Source of the DNA: Lachnospiraceae bacterium | Lineage (GTDB): Bacteria > Bacillota > Clostridia > Lachnospirales > Lachnospiraceae | Direction of reading: 5' to 3' | Assembly: GCA_002892395.1 (NCBI GenBank) | Contig: NBBL01000011.1 | Coordinates: 1-64,000 of the forward strand | Length of the DNA: 64,000 nt | Translations under genes and position numbers: made by a program | Notes under the pieces: generated by a model | What the model was told of the DNA's origin: nothing | What the model saw: only the letters and a program-made list of their open reading frames with translations | Database searches by the model: none | Part shown: positions 8,560 to 16,421 of the stretch, in pieces | Position numbering within the stretch: position 1 is the stretch's first letter | Layout of the letters: every line of letters begins with the position of its first letter

Positions 8560-9455
8560 GGGGGAAAACATTTCCGGAGCTGAGAAAAATTTTTTCCGCA
8601 CTGGAACTGCCTATGAGGGAAGATGAATCCATCGATGATAAAAATCTGAAAAAGCTGGTGGAGTATGAGCTGTCGATTGGAGTAGAGGGGTTTTACTGCA
8701 TGGGCTCTTCGGGGGAAGGACTTTTATTGAGCCTAGAAGAACGGAAAAAAGCGTTGGAACTCATTGTTGAAGCAGTCCATGGAAGAGTTCCTGTGATCGC
8801 ACACATCGGGACGATCAGGACGGAAGATGTCATCGATCTGGCGAAACATGCCATGAGTCTCGGAATTCATACGGTATCTATGATTCCTCCGTATTATTAT
8901 AAGTTTTCCATGGATGAAATCATGAAGTACTATGAGGATGTCATCCGCGCGGTTCCGGGACTCCGGGTAATTGTCTATAATATTCCTCAGTTTACGGGGA
9001 TTGAGTTCAGTAAGCAGAATGCGGGAAGACTTCTCGATAACCCGGCGGTCATCGGCGTGAAGCACACTTCAACAAACCTCTATGTTCTGGAAAGGATGAT
9101 AAAAGCCTACCCGGAGAAAGTCTTTTTCAACGGGTTTGATGAGCAGTTCCTAGGGGCATTATCCATGGGAGCGGATGCGGCAATTGGAACCACAGTGAAC
9201 TGTTATGCGCCTCTTTTTATCAAGCTGAGAGCACTCTATGAGAAGGGGGACCGCAAGGCAGCCTATGAAGTTCAGCATCAGATCAATGAAAGGGTGGAAT
9301 GCATGGTACAGCAGGGCATTTTCAGCGCAGTGAAATATGTGCTTTCCGAACAGGGAGTACCCTGCGGAAAATGCAGAAAGCCTTTTCAGGAACTGACAGA
9401 GGATTCCAAGAGAGCATTGCAGCAGATGATGGAAGCCGACAGAGAAACAGAATAA
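8553..9455 (+). CDS. Dihydrodipicolinate synthase/N-acetylneuraminate lyase family aldolase
   Basis: A class I pyruvate-dependent TIM-barrel aldolase of 300 residues. It has GSSGEG (51-56), Tyr142 in YNIP and Schiff-base Lys170 in GVKHTST. The flanking TGIEF, NGFDEQF and CRKPF segments resemble N-acetylneuraminate lyase more than DapA. ATG 8553 is preferred over TTG 8544 because GGAGG (8539-8543) lies 9 bases before it; it overlaps the SDR stop by 7 bases. With a glycerate kinase next door, 2-keto-3-deoxy sugar acids are a more natural substrate than sialic acid, but this is inference. It is followed immediately by an IS1249 element whose end hairpin may terminate the operon. Confidence 0.92.
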   Translation: MVRGKTFPELRKIFSALELPMREDESIDDKNLKKLVEYELSIGVEGFYCMGSSGEGLLLSLEERKKALELIVEAVHGRVPVIAHIGTIRTEDVIDLAKHAMSLGIHTVSMIPPYYYKFSMDEIMKYYEDVIRAVPGLRVIVYNIPQFTGIEFSKQNAGRLLDNPAVIGVKHTSTNLYVLERMIKAYPEKVFFNGFDEQFLGALSMGADAAIGTTVNCYAPLFIKLRALYEKGDRKAAYEVQHQINERVECMVQQGIFSAVKYVLSEQGVPCGKCRKPFQELTEDSKRALQQMMEADRETE

Positions 9456-9490
9456 CCGAAAAAGGCTTATAGGACAAAATGTGTTGATAA

Positions 9491-9543
9491 AAACCGGTTC
9501 AAACCCTTGTGAATCAAGGGCTTGAACCGGTTTAATCTTTTTT
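9491..9543 (+). terminator. Strong hairpin with T tract inside the IS1249 left end
   Basis: AAACCGGTTCAA (9491-9502) pairs with TTGAACCGGTTT (9522-9533) and CCCTT with AAGGG inside it, giving about 17 paired bases, then TCTTTTTTC. It would end the aldolase operon and also shield the transposase from outside transcription. A degenerate second copy of this segment lies at about 9575-9636. Confidence 0.8.
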
Positions 9544-9659
9544 CGGAGAACTTTGAGGGTGGACAAAAAATGTTGATAAAAAGTGTAAGAACCCCTTATA
9601 AATCAAGGGCTTGAACAGGTTTAATCTTCCTTAAAATAGGTTTCATGGAGGAAGATCAG

Positions 9660-10781
9660 ATGAATCAAGTTAATTGTCCGGTTTGCGGAAAGAAATGTGT
9701 TAAATCCGGAAGAACGAAAGCCGGTTCCCAGCGCTGGTTTTGTAAGGCATGCAAAACATCATTAACACATAAAATAGATAATGACTCTAAGGAACTGCAA
9801 AGCTTCCTGGACTGGCTTTTTGGCAAGGGACCGCAGGCAATAATGCCCGGTGCGGGAAGGACTTTTAGAAGGAAGACATCAAAGTTTTGGGATATATGGC
9901 CCATGCCGCCGAAAATAGAGGAATCTAGGAATGTTCTTTATCTTGACGGGATCTATCTTGCGAGAAAAGCATGTGTCCTGATCTGCTGTGATGATAAAAA
10001 TGTGCTTGGCTGGTATCCGTGCCGATATGAGCATGCCGAGGCATGGATCGCCTTGATTCAGCGTATTGCTGAACCGGAAATGGTCGTATGAGATGGCGGA
10101 ACCGGATTCCGGAAGGCGCTCAAGAAAGTGTGGCCTAAAGCCCAACATCAAAGGTGCCTGTTTCATGTATTTTGCCAGGTAAAGCGTTATACGACATCCA
10201 GACCTAATACTATGGCCGGTATAGAGCTTTACTGCCTTGCCAAAGACATTCTCCGGTTGGAGGATAGCGAGAGCGCAGAAAAGTGGGTAAAACGCTTCGT
10301 GGAATGGGTAAGGAAATATCAGAAGTTTCTTAGTGAAATAACAACAGATGAACGTGGGCATAAAAGACCCACACATAAAAGATTGTTAAAAGCTGAAAGA
10401 TCCGTTCTTAGGCTGCTCAGAGAGAATACGCTGTTTACGTATCTTGATGAAGAACTGAATAAAGAGTTTGATGCGCCCTCAACGAATAACAGGATAGAAG
10501 GGGGGATCAATTCAAGACTGAGGGAAATGCTGAGAAATCACAGAGGCTTATCCATAGAGAGACGAATAAAAGCGGTTTACTGGTGGTGCTATATGCACTC
10601 ACCGGAACCGCTTCCTTCGTCTGAAATATTAAAATCCATGCCTACTGATAAAAGCATTGCAGCGATATATCAGAGGATAAATGAAAAAAACCGATTAGAA
10701 AAAAGTCTGTCAATCTGGGGGGATGCCATTGTCTGGAGTGACCTTCACCATTACGACAGAACGTTTAACGAATGGGATTAG
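9660..10781 (+). pseudogene. IS1249-family transposase, interrupted by TGA
   Basis: Reads from ATG 9660 (GGAGGA site 7 bases upstream) as one frame to 10781, apart from a TGA at 10089-10091. The N-terminus has a zinc-ribbon (CPVCGKKC ... CKAC). The middle has GRTFRRKTSKFWDIWPMPP and DGIYLAR, and the C-terminus has NNRIEGGINSRLR and YWWCYMH, all characteristic of IS1249 transposases. The stop replaces the residue just before the catalytic Asp in DGGTGF, where the family has Thr, Ser or similar. TGA is an ordinary stop in this genome, so the gene is inactivated unless read through. Confidence 0.88.
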
Positions 10782-10864
10782 CATCAACACGTTTTGTCCT
10801 ATAACCCTATAAAAAACAAATGCCAGGATTTCGGAAAGTCCGGGTCTTATTGTAAAATAATGGT

Positions 10865-11035
10865 ATGCGAACCCCATTACATTTACAGCCAGATTATACG
10901 ATATATCGAGGCTATTATCAAATCAAACTTCCATTGGAAATGGAATACATGATCCTGGCTGATGACCCGGTCCGCCTTCTGAGTGCATTTGTGGAGGGAA
11001 TGGATCTTTCGGAACTTTATGCTACGAGAGTGTGA
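10865..11035 (+). pseudogene. IS1182-family transposase, N-terminal fragment
   Basis: ATG 10865 opens a frame reading RGYYQIKLPLE, ADDPVRLLSAFVEGMDLSELY, the usual N-terminus of IS1182 transposases. After 53 codons it runs into the IS256-family end at 11026 and stops at TGA 11033. The rest of the gene is not found to the right of the IS256 copy, so it was lost by deletion or lies elsewhere. Confidence 0.8.
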
Positions 11036-11216
11036 ATACTTTTCTGTAAATAGATCTTCTATGATATTTAAATAGTGATAGATCAGGCAAATATGAATCA
11101 ATGTTGAACCTGATCATTTACTTAATACGTAACAAATACAAACTGGTATGTCAAGAACATCCGCTATTGAACGGATGAGGTTCCTGACATATCGGTTGTT
11201 GTTTTATTAGTCCGGA
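11026..11216 (-). repeat. 191-bp solo end of the IS256-family element
   Basis: Nearly identical to 11217-11407, the transposase-3' terminus of the complete element, and in the same orientation directly beside it (one visible difference, TAATACG versus TAACACG). It breaks off exactly within the last transposase codons (TCCGGA). At the TAATACG position it agrees with the copy at the window start rather than with its neighbour. Confidence 0.9.
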
Positions 11217-12721
11217 GAGAGTGTGAATACTTTTCTGTAAATAGATCTTCTATGATATTTAAATAGTGATAGATCAGGCAAATATGAATCAATGTTGAAC
11301 CTGATCATTTACTTAACACGTAACAAATACAAACTGGTATGTCAAGAACATCCGCTATTGAACGGATGAGGTTCCTGACATATCGGTTGTTGTTTTATTA
11401 GTCCGGAAGACGCCCTTCGTACATGATAGACAGCTCTCCGTACACCTTGCCCCAGTTCCTGATGGACATGGTCCACTTCTTAGTGGCTTCAAATGTTGAC
11501 AGGTACAAAGCCTTAAGCAGTGCCTGATCACTCGGGAATACGCTCCTTTGGGCATTAAGTCTGCGGAACTGTGAATTCAGGCTTTCTATGGCGTTTGTGG
11601 TATAGATTATCGTTCTGACATCTGATGAGAACTTGAAGATAGGCGTGATTGCATCCCAGTTCTTATGCCAGCTCTTCATAGCGTTTGGATATTTATCCGA
11701 CCATTTCTCTGATACAGTGTCCAGCATATCCCTGCCTGACTGTTCAGATGCGGCATTATAGATCTTTTTAAGATCCGCAGAGAACAGCTTTTTATCCTTG
11801 TCTGCTACATATTTAAGAGTGTTGCGGACCTGATGGACCAGGCAGCGCTGATATTCAGTATCAGGAAATGCTGCAGCAATGGCTTCTTTGATGCATGTAA
11901 GGCCATCTGCACAGATGATAAGGATGTCTTTTACACCGCGGTTTTTGAGCTCATTTAACACACTCAGCCAGTATTTTGAGCTTTCATTTTCGCCTACCTG
12001 AATAGTGAGGACTTCCTTCTTTCCTTCTACACTGATACCCAGCATGACATATGCAGCGAGCTTTCTGATGACTCCGTTATCCCTTACTGAATAGTGTATG
12101 GCATCAATAAATATGACCGGATAAACGCTGTCTAAAGGTCTTGTCTGCCATTCCTCGATCTGTGGCAGGAGTTTATCTGTAACATCTGATATAAAGCCTT
12201 CTGAAGCCTCAAAGCCATATATATCCATCAGAGTATCTGATATCTGTCTTGTAGTCATTCCTTTGGCATACATAGATATGATCTTCTGATCGATATCTGA
12301 TATATCCTTCTGACGTTTCTTCACCACCTGTGGTTCAAAGGAAGACTGTCTGTCCTGAGGGACTTCTATTTCCATGCTTCCGTATGATGAATTAATACGT
12401 TTTCTCTTGTATCCGTTACGATAATCATCATTATCCGAGCGCTCTGATTTTTCATAACCCAGGGGTTCATCCATTTCGGATTCCATCATCTCTTTTATGG
12501 TTCCTCCAAGCAGATCTCTGAGTGCTGCCTGTATATCTTCGGCAGTTTCGATTCCATACTCATCGATCAGTCCTCTGATGATATTCCTTTTTCCCTCTGT
12601 CATGGGTTGTACTTTGTATACTTCTTTCTTTCTGTTTGCCATTATAAAAGGCCTCCTATGATTTATTTTATCATAGAAGACCTTTCGTCTTACACTTTTA
12701 CAGACTTTATTTCATACTCTC
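11217..12721 (-). mobile_element. Complete IS256-family insertion sequence
   Basis: A 1505-bp element bounded by imperfect inverted repeats: GAGAGTGTGAATACTTTTCT at the left and, reversed, GAGAGTATGAAATAAAGTCT at the right. One transposase gene fills it. Flanks (AGTCCGGA at left, TTTTCCTC at right) do not match, so there is no target duplication around this copy alone, as expected if it is one arm of a larger rearranged unit. Confidence 0.9.
11398..12642 (-). CDS. IS256-family transposase
   Basis: A full-length 414-residue DDE transposase. It has the mutator-type catalytic regions: VIFIDAIHYSVRD (first Asp), LIICADGLTCIKEA (second Asp) and TNAIESLNSQFRR (Glu), plus CLVHQVRNTLKYV. AGGAGG lies 9 bases before the ATG. 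No internal stops, so this copy could be active and could act in trans on the second copy at the window start. Confidence 0.95.
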   Translation of the reverse strand: MANRKKEVYKVQPMTEGKRNIIRGLIDEYGIETAEDIQAALRDLLGGTIKEMMESEMDEPLGYEKSERSDNDDYRNGYKRKRINSSYGSMEIEVPQDRQSSFEPQVVKKRQKDISDIDQKIISMYAKGMTTRQISDTLMDIYGFEASEGFISDVTDKLLPQIEEWQTRPLDSVYPVIFIDAIHYSVRDNGVIRKLAAYVMLGISVEGKKEVLTIQVGENESSKYWLSVLNELKNRGVKDILIICADGLTCIKEAIAAAFPDTEYQRCLVHQVRNTLKYVADKDKKLFSADLKKIYNAASEQSGRDMLDTVSEKWSDKYPNAMKSWHKNWDAITPIFKFSSDVRTIIYTTNAIESLNSQFRRLNAQRSVFPSDQALLKALYLSTFEATKKWTMSIRNWGKVYGELSIMYEGRLPD

Positions 12722-12792
12722 TTTTCCTCTGTATACCATTGATAATACTGAACGATATTTTTCTTATGAAACGGATCGATCAGCAGCCATTT

Positions 12793-13389
12793 TTAAGTGG
12801 TGGTTTCATTCCTCCACTCAACCACACACTCCATGCTCTTTCTCGGTCTCGCTTCCGGGGCTTCCTCCGCATATCCCAGTGCCAGAATGGCATACAGCTC
12901 TCCTCCGGCCCACTGGCTCAGTTCCTGCTGTGCAAAGAAAGAATCGCAGATCCAGAGACTTCCCAATCCCAGGTTCGTGGCTTCCAGTGTCATATTTTCA
13001 ATGGCTGCACCGATGGACTGCGAGTTGCATATATCCGCTGCCCTTTCATCGGCTGACAGCGCTTTGGAGAAGTCCACTGCCAAGGGATTCACCACAAAAA
13101 TCAGAACCGGAGCCTGCTTCATGATTTGAACCGTATGCTCCGCACCCCCCATAAGCGCCCGGCTCTCCGGCAGAAACGGATCAGACTTCTCACGCCTTAT
13201 ACCATCTTCCATCGCACGGCATGCTGCATCCTTTGCGTTTCCCGTAGCAACGATGAATTTCCACGGTTGCCGGTTTTTGCCGGAAGGCGCCAGAATCCCC
13301 GCCTGTAGAATCTGATCAATCTGTTCTTTCTCGACCGGTGTGCTTTTATAGCTTCGGATGCTCCTTCTGTTCTTGATCGCCTCAATCAT
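12793..13389 (-). CDS. Nitroreductase family protein (FMN-dependent)
   Basis: A 198-residue member of the nitroreductase fold, reducing nitro compounds, quinones or flavins with NAD(P)H in the cytosol. The N-terminal RRSIRSY is the FMN-phosphate-binding signature, followed by APSGKNRQPW (about 32-41) and a C-terminal LGLGSLW. ATG 13389 is preferred because the GGGGAGG site lies 9 bases upstream; ATG 13395 would be only 3 bases from it. The real substrate cannot be told. Confidence 0.88.
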   Translation of the reverse strand: MIEAIKNRRSIRSYKSTPVEKEQIDQILQAGILAPSGKNRQPWKFIVATGNAKDAACRAMEDGIRREKSDPFLPESRALMGGAEHTVQIMKQAPVLIFVVNPLAVDFSKALSADERAADICNSQSIGAAIENMTLEATNLGLGSLWICDSFFAQQELSQWAGGELYAILALGYAEEAPEARPRKSMECVVEWRNETTT

Positions 13390-13537
13390 ATGCATTTTCC
13401 TCCCCTGATCTGAAATTGAAATGTGGCGTAACCAAAGCGGAATGGATGCCCCGCGCACGTCAAACGGTTCCTGATACTGTGCATCCCTCGATGATCGTCA
13501 GGGATGCCGGCGACCGGGAAGACGCCGGCAACATCAA

Positions 13538-13912
13538 TCATAGCAATTTCGACCACAGCCATTCCTGCAGGACAACTGCATTATTATGCTCTTCATCCTT
13601 GGCCGCATAAAGCAGGATCACATCCTGCTCCGCCAACTTATCACGGCATAACGAAGCAAAGGCTGCTGCTGCCGGGGAAGTGTCCAGTTCCCACCGGTAT
13701 CTTACCGTAAATTCATCATACTTCTCCGGATCGTGTCCGAACCACTTGCGCAGCTCATTGGATGGAGCAATCTCCTTTTCCCACAAATCAATCCCTGCAT
13801 CTTCTTTTTTTACACCGCGCGGCCAGAGCCGGTCAACGAGAATGCGATATCCGACGGATTCTGATTGATCGTAAATCCTGACGCATCGAATTGTCTGATC
13901 AGAGCTGATCAT
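13538..13912 (-). CDS. DUF488 family protein (YeaO-like)
   Basis: A 124-residue protein with the DUF488 hallmarks: ILVDRLWPRGVKKEDAGIDLW at about 25-45, APSNELRKWFGHDPEKYDEF, and a C-terminal ILLYAAKDEEHNNAVVLQEWL. The family is small, cytosolic and biochemically undefined. It stands alone, with about 150 bp to the nitroreductase gene. Confidence 0.85.
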   Translation of the reverse strand: MISSDQTIRCVRIYDQSESVGYRILVDRLWPRGVKKEDAGIDLWEKEIAPSNELRKWFGHDPEKYDEFTVRYRWELDTSPAAAAFASLCRDKLAEQDVILLYAAKDEEHNNAVVLQEWLWSKLL

Positions 13913-14281
13913 ATTCCATATTCCTCCTCTTGGACTTTTCCGCCGGATACTTGACCTCGTTCTTTGTCATCTTGTTTTAACATCTGGCTGTCAAGCTTGC
14001 GCTTCTGTAGCAATCGAATTCAAATATGTCACAACAATAGCCTCGTAACGTTTCACTGACCGGTTCGCAGGGAGCTCGCAATGACCGGCCAATCCGCTTC
14101 CTTGTCAAGGCCTATACTGCCAATCTTATAGGATATCCTGAAAGATTGCTTACCGCCCCTGCAATCCCGGATCAGTGAAACACCGAGATCTTCCTCTTCC
14201 TCGAAGCAGTTTTTCAACTGTTTCATCTGATATACGCCTATACGCCACTCTCTCTTCGTCAATTGAAAATCGTATGTTCTC
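13913..14281. other. Region without an assignable gene
   Basis: About 370 bp. A 69-codon minus-strand frame (14053-14262, TTG start) lies downstream of the bicupin gene, and another frame over the same bases has a plausible protein-like stretch before a stop. Neither is recognisable; they may be decayed coding DNA. Confidence 0.35.
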
Positions 14282-14935
14282 TTATTCCAGTGTCAAAAGA
14301 AGCGCCATCTTGAACTTCTTCGTTGCTTTTACCCAGTGCAGACCAGCCTTCGCAAAATGGAAATTCTCGCCCGCCTTTATCGGATGTTCCTTACCTTCAT
14401 ACCCAATTATACCTTCGCCATCCAGCGCAAAGATGATCGCTTCGCCGGGAGCGGCATGCTCAGAGAGTCCGGTTCCCTTATCAAATGCCATGACCACAAA
14501 TTTCATCTTGTCATTGTGTGCCACGTCCATATTTACCACCTTACCTTCCGCATAAGGCACCAGCTCCGCCAGCTTAAAAACTTCTCCCGCTTTCATCGCT
14601 TCGTTCATCATATCCTCCTGTCTGATCATAATCTCTGTATAAACCGCGCCTTCCGATGTTCTGATTCCCATCGGTATACCCGTCAGCGTCACAATACTTT
14701 CTTCTGTTTCTACCTTTTTTGAAAATCCATCTGCGCCATAGACTTCCATGCTTCCATCTGCCACAATCAGCAGCTTGTAGTAAGGATAGATTTCCGCGCT
14801 GATGTCCGTATTCTTCGCCAGGGAAAAGTAAATAACATCATTCGTCCCACAGTGCACAGCCTTGGATATGGTGCATCCCGGCACCGGCTGATTATCTCTT
14901 GCTATGGAGAATACCTCTCCGGTCTTTTCGTTCAT
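14282..14935 (-). CDS. Two-domain cupin protein
   Basis: A 217-residue cytosolic protein with two successive cupin beta-barrels (about 25-105 and 125-215). The second has the cupin motifs HAAPGEAIIFALDGEG and HPIKAGENFHFAKAGLHW. Metal-ligand His residues are clear in the second barrel and less so in the first. Bicupins of this type are found near redox and DUF1858 genes; the substrate is unknown. It starts 9 bases after the DUF1858 stop and is probably co-transcribed with it. Confidence 0.82.
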   Translation of the reverse strand: MNEKTGEVFSIARDNQPVPGCTISKAVHCGTNDVIYFSLAKNTDISAEIYPYYKLLIVADGSMEVYGADGFSKKVETEESIVTLTGIPMGIRTSEGAVYTEIMIRQEDMMNEAMKAGEVFKLAELVPYAEGKVVNMDVAHNDKMKFVVMAFDKGTGLSEHAAPGEAIIFALDGEGIIGYEGKEHPIKAGENFHFAKAGLHWVKATKKFKMALLLTLE

Positions 14936-14943
14936 GCCATCAC

Positions 14944-15165
14944 CTACTTATGTGCTTTGATCAGATCCGATATCCCGCTTATGAGAGCATCTGCATCCAT
15001 GCCGGATTTTTTGCTCATCTCTGTCATTGTGGCTTTCCCCAGCATCACCTTGCCCACCGGAGTATTCAGCATCTTAAACTTATCATTTAGCTTTGCCATC
15101 TCATCCTTAAGCCATGGATATGTACTGATCAGGTCTTTCAGCTTTGTATCTTTTGTAATCTCCAT
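14944..15165 (-). CDS. DUF1858 domain protein
   Basis: A 73-residue protein with the DUF1858 pattern KLKDLISTYPWLKDEMAKLN near the start and TMTEMSKKSGMDADALISGI near the end. DUF1858 is a small helical domain often joined to hybrid-cluster or other redox proteins. The start at 15165 follows a GGTGGTGAG site. It sits just before the bicupin gene, so the two probably act together. Confidence 0.75.
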   Translation of the reverse strand: MEITKDTKLKDLISTYPWLKDEMAKLNDKFKMLNTPVGKVMLGKATMTEMSKKSGMDADALISGISDLIKAHK

Positions 15166-15479
15166 ATCTCTCACCACCTTTCTGAACCTTTGCACTCGAA
15201 TCCTTTTCACCGAAGTTTTCCTGCAGCGCTTCATTGATCTTAACACGTTCCTTGCTCTGCTTTTCCATGCTCTTGATCATCTGATATGCATCGAACCGTA
15301 TGGAGGATCCGATCTCAAAGCTGAAAGAATCAATTTTTCCCCCGGGTCAGAAGTACAAATACATCGTCAAGAACAGTACTACCCAGACCAAGAATGTTTG
15401 GTTTTCTTGTTGGATCACCTATACTGTAACGTGTAAAAAGGGGGATGTCGATATTTTTTTGACCATATTTTACTCTAAT
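15166..15479. other. Region with coding debris only
   Basis: A minus-strand frame at about 15180-15340 reads like protein (SFEIGSSIRFDAYQMIKSME) but lacks a start and meets a stop upstream. It probably is the tail of a lost gene that preceded the DUF1858 gene. Nothing else is supported. Confidence 0.35.
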
Positions 15480-15644
15480 TTATTTTTGTCCTCTTCGATT
15501 CACCTCTTTTAACAAAAATAAAATTTTTATCCCACTTTTCCAGTAAAATTCATGATTAACGATCCCATCTCTTATAAAACCGGAAACCTGTGCTGCCCAA
15601 TCATCCAAGAAAGTGTTTTCTTTTTTCAAGTATTCATTTATCAT
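15480..15644 (-). pseudogene. Truncated gene, N-terminal 54 residues
   Basis: ATG 15644 follows a GAGGAGA site and opens MINEYLKKENTFLDDW, GFIRDGIVNHEFYW, KILFLLKEVN. The KILFLLKEVN segment is typical of the start of an uncharacterised (uracil-DNA-glycosylase-like) protein family of much greater length. The frame ends at TAA 15480 with AT-rich DNA beyond, so only the N-terminus remains. The family assignment is from memory of the motif and is tentative. Confidence 0.5.
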
Positions 15645-15784
15645 CCTTAATTTTCTCCTCGATCACCACTCTAAAGCCCCTTGACCTCACTGCTCCGTGC
15701 GTTCCCTCGGTTCTGTCCCCGCACCCCGACCTCCTCCAAAGAAGTGAAAGGTGAGACTGCTGATTGATTGACTTTCTCCTAAAT

Positions 15785-15803
15785 TGTATTACAATGTAAT
15801 ACA
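15785..15803 (+). promoter_or_regulatory. Perfect palindromic operator of the toxin-antitoxin operon
   Basis: TGTATTACAATGTAATACA is a perfect dyad with 9-base arms. It lies about 20 bases before the antitoxin start, directly ahead of the AAAGGAG ribosome site. This is where a ribbon-helix-helix antitoxin usually binds to repress its own operon. Confidence 0.8.
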
Positions 15804-15823
15804 TAAAGAAAGGAGATGTTATT

Positions 15824-16045
15824 ATGACCGTTTCAGTAAGATTAAATGATCAAGACGAAAAACTGTTTAAGTCCTACGCAAAAACAAATAATATTTCGCT
15901 GTCCGAACTTTTCAGAAATGCTGTTTTTGAAAAAATCGAAGATGATTATGACCTTGCCGTATATCGTGAGTCTTTGGAGGAATACAACAAGAACCCAATC
16001 AGCTATTCTCACGCAGAAGTATGTAACATGTTAGGGATTGAATGA
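15824..16045 (+). CDS. RelB-like (ribbon-helix-helix) antitoxin
   Basis: A 73-residue protein. The N-terminal MTVSVRLNDQDEKLFKSYAK is the beta strand and first helix of a ribbon-helix-helix DNA-binding fold, and the acidic C-terminus would wrap the toxin. The last bases overlap the toxin start (ATGA). It is preceded by a perfect palindrome. Confidence 0.88.
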   Translation: MTVSVRLNDQDEKLFKSYAKTNNISLSELFRNAVFEKIEDDYDLAVYRESLEEYNKNPISYSHAEVCNMLGIE

Positions 16046-16305
16046 TGTATACCTTGCAGTATAGCGATAAGGCAGTGAAGCAACTAAGCAAGCTTGATAA
16101 AGGCACGCAAAAGCTGATTTTAAGCTGGCTGGCAAAAAACTTAGAAAACTGTGAAAACCCAAGAATAAAGGGTAAAGGACTTACGGCAAACCGGAGCAGA
16201 GAATGGCGGTATAGAGTGGGTGATTACCGGATTATCTGCGATATACGAGATCGTGAGCTGATAATACTCGCCTTGTCCATTGGGCACAGGAGCAGCATTT
16301 ATTAA
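16042..16305 (+). CDS. RelE/ParE superfamily toxin
   Basis: An 87-residue toxin of the RelE fold. It has the usual sequence run: YSDKAVKQLSKLDK near the start, NPRIKGKGL in the middle, and REWRYRVGDYRIICDI with the conserved basic residues, ending in a hydrophobic strand and HRSSIY. RelE toxins cut mRNA at the ribosome; ParE toxins of the same fold attack gyrase, and sequence alone does not fully separate them. Coupled to the antitoxin by a 4-base overlap. Confidence 0.88.
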   Translation: MMYTLQYSDKAVKQLSKLDKGTQKLILSWLAKNLENCENPRIKGKGLTANRSREWRYRVGDYRIICDIRDRELIILALSIGHRSSIY

Positions 16306-16421
16306 GTAAAAGCAGGAATGCAGCCGCGGGTTTCCTTGAGATTGTTCTTTATGCAATCTCATCGGTATGTTACGTATGTCATACAATGGCGCAAGTCAAA
16401 GAGCATTGCAAACGAAATCCG

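Larger units (their letters stand above)
9467..10804 (+). mobile_element. IS1249-family insertion sequence (inactive)
   Basis: The left end TTATAGGACAAAATGTGTTG (from 9467) and the reverse complement of the right end (to 10804) agree at nearly every position over 22 bases. A second, degraded left-end copy (GGACAAAAAATGTTGATAAA) follows at about 9571, so the left end is duplicated in tandem about 100 bp apart. The transposase between the ends has an in-frame stop. No convincing 8-bp target duplication is visible. Confidence 0.8.

Noticed and set aside
10089-10091. TGA in the IS1249 transposase as a sign of stop-codon recoding
   Set aside because: TGA ends many intact genes here (for example 18759-18761 and the ATGA overlaps), so it is an ordinary stop and the gene is a pseudogene.
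15300-15512. Plus-strand 70-codon ORF
   Set aside because: No motif and no ribosome site; it covers decayed minus-strand coding DNA.
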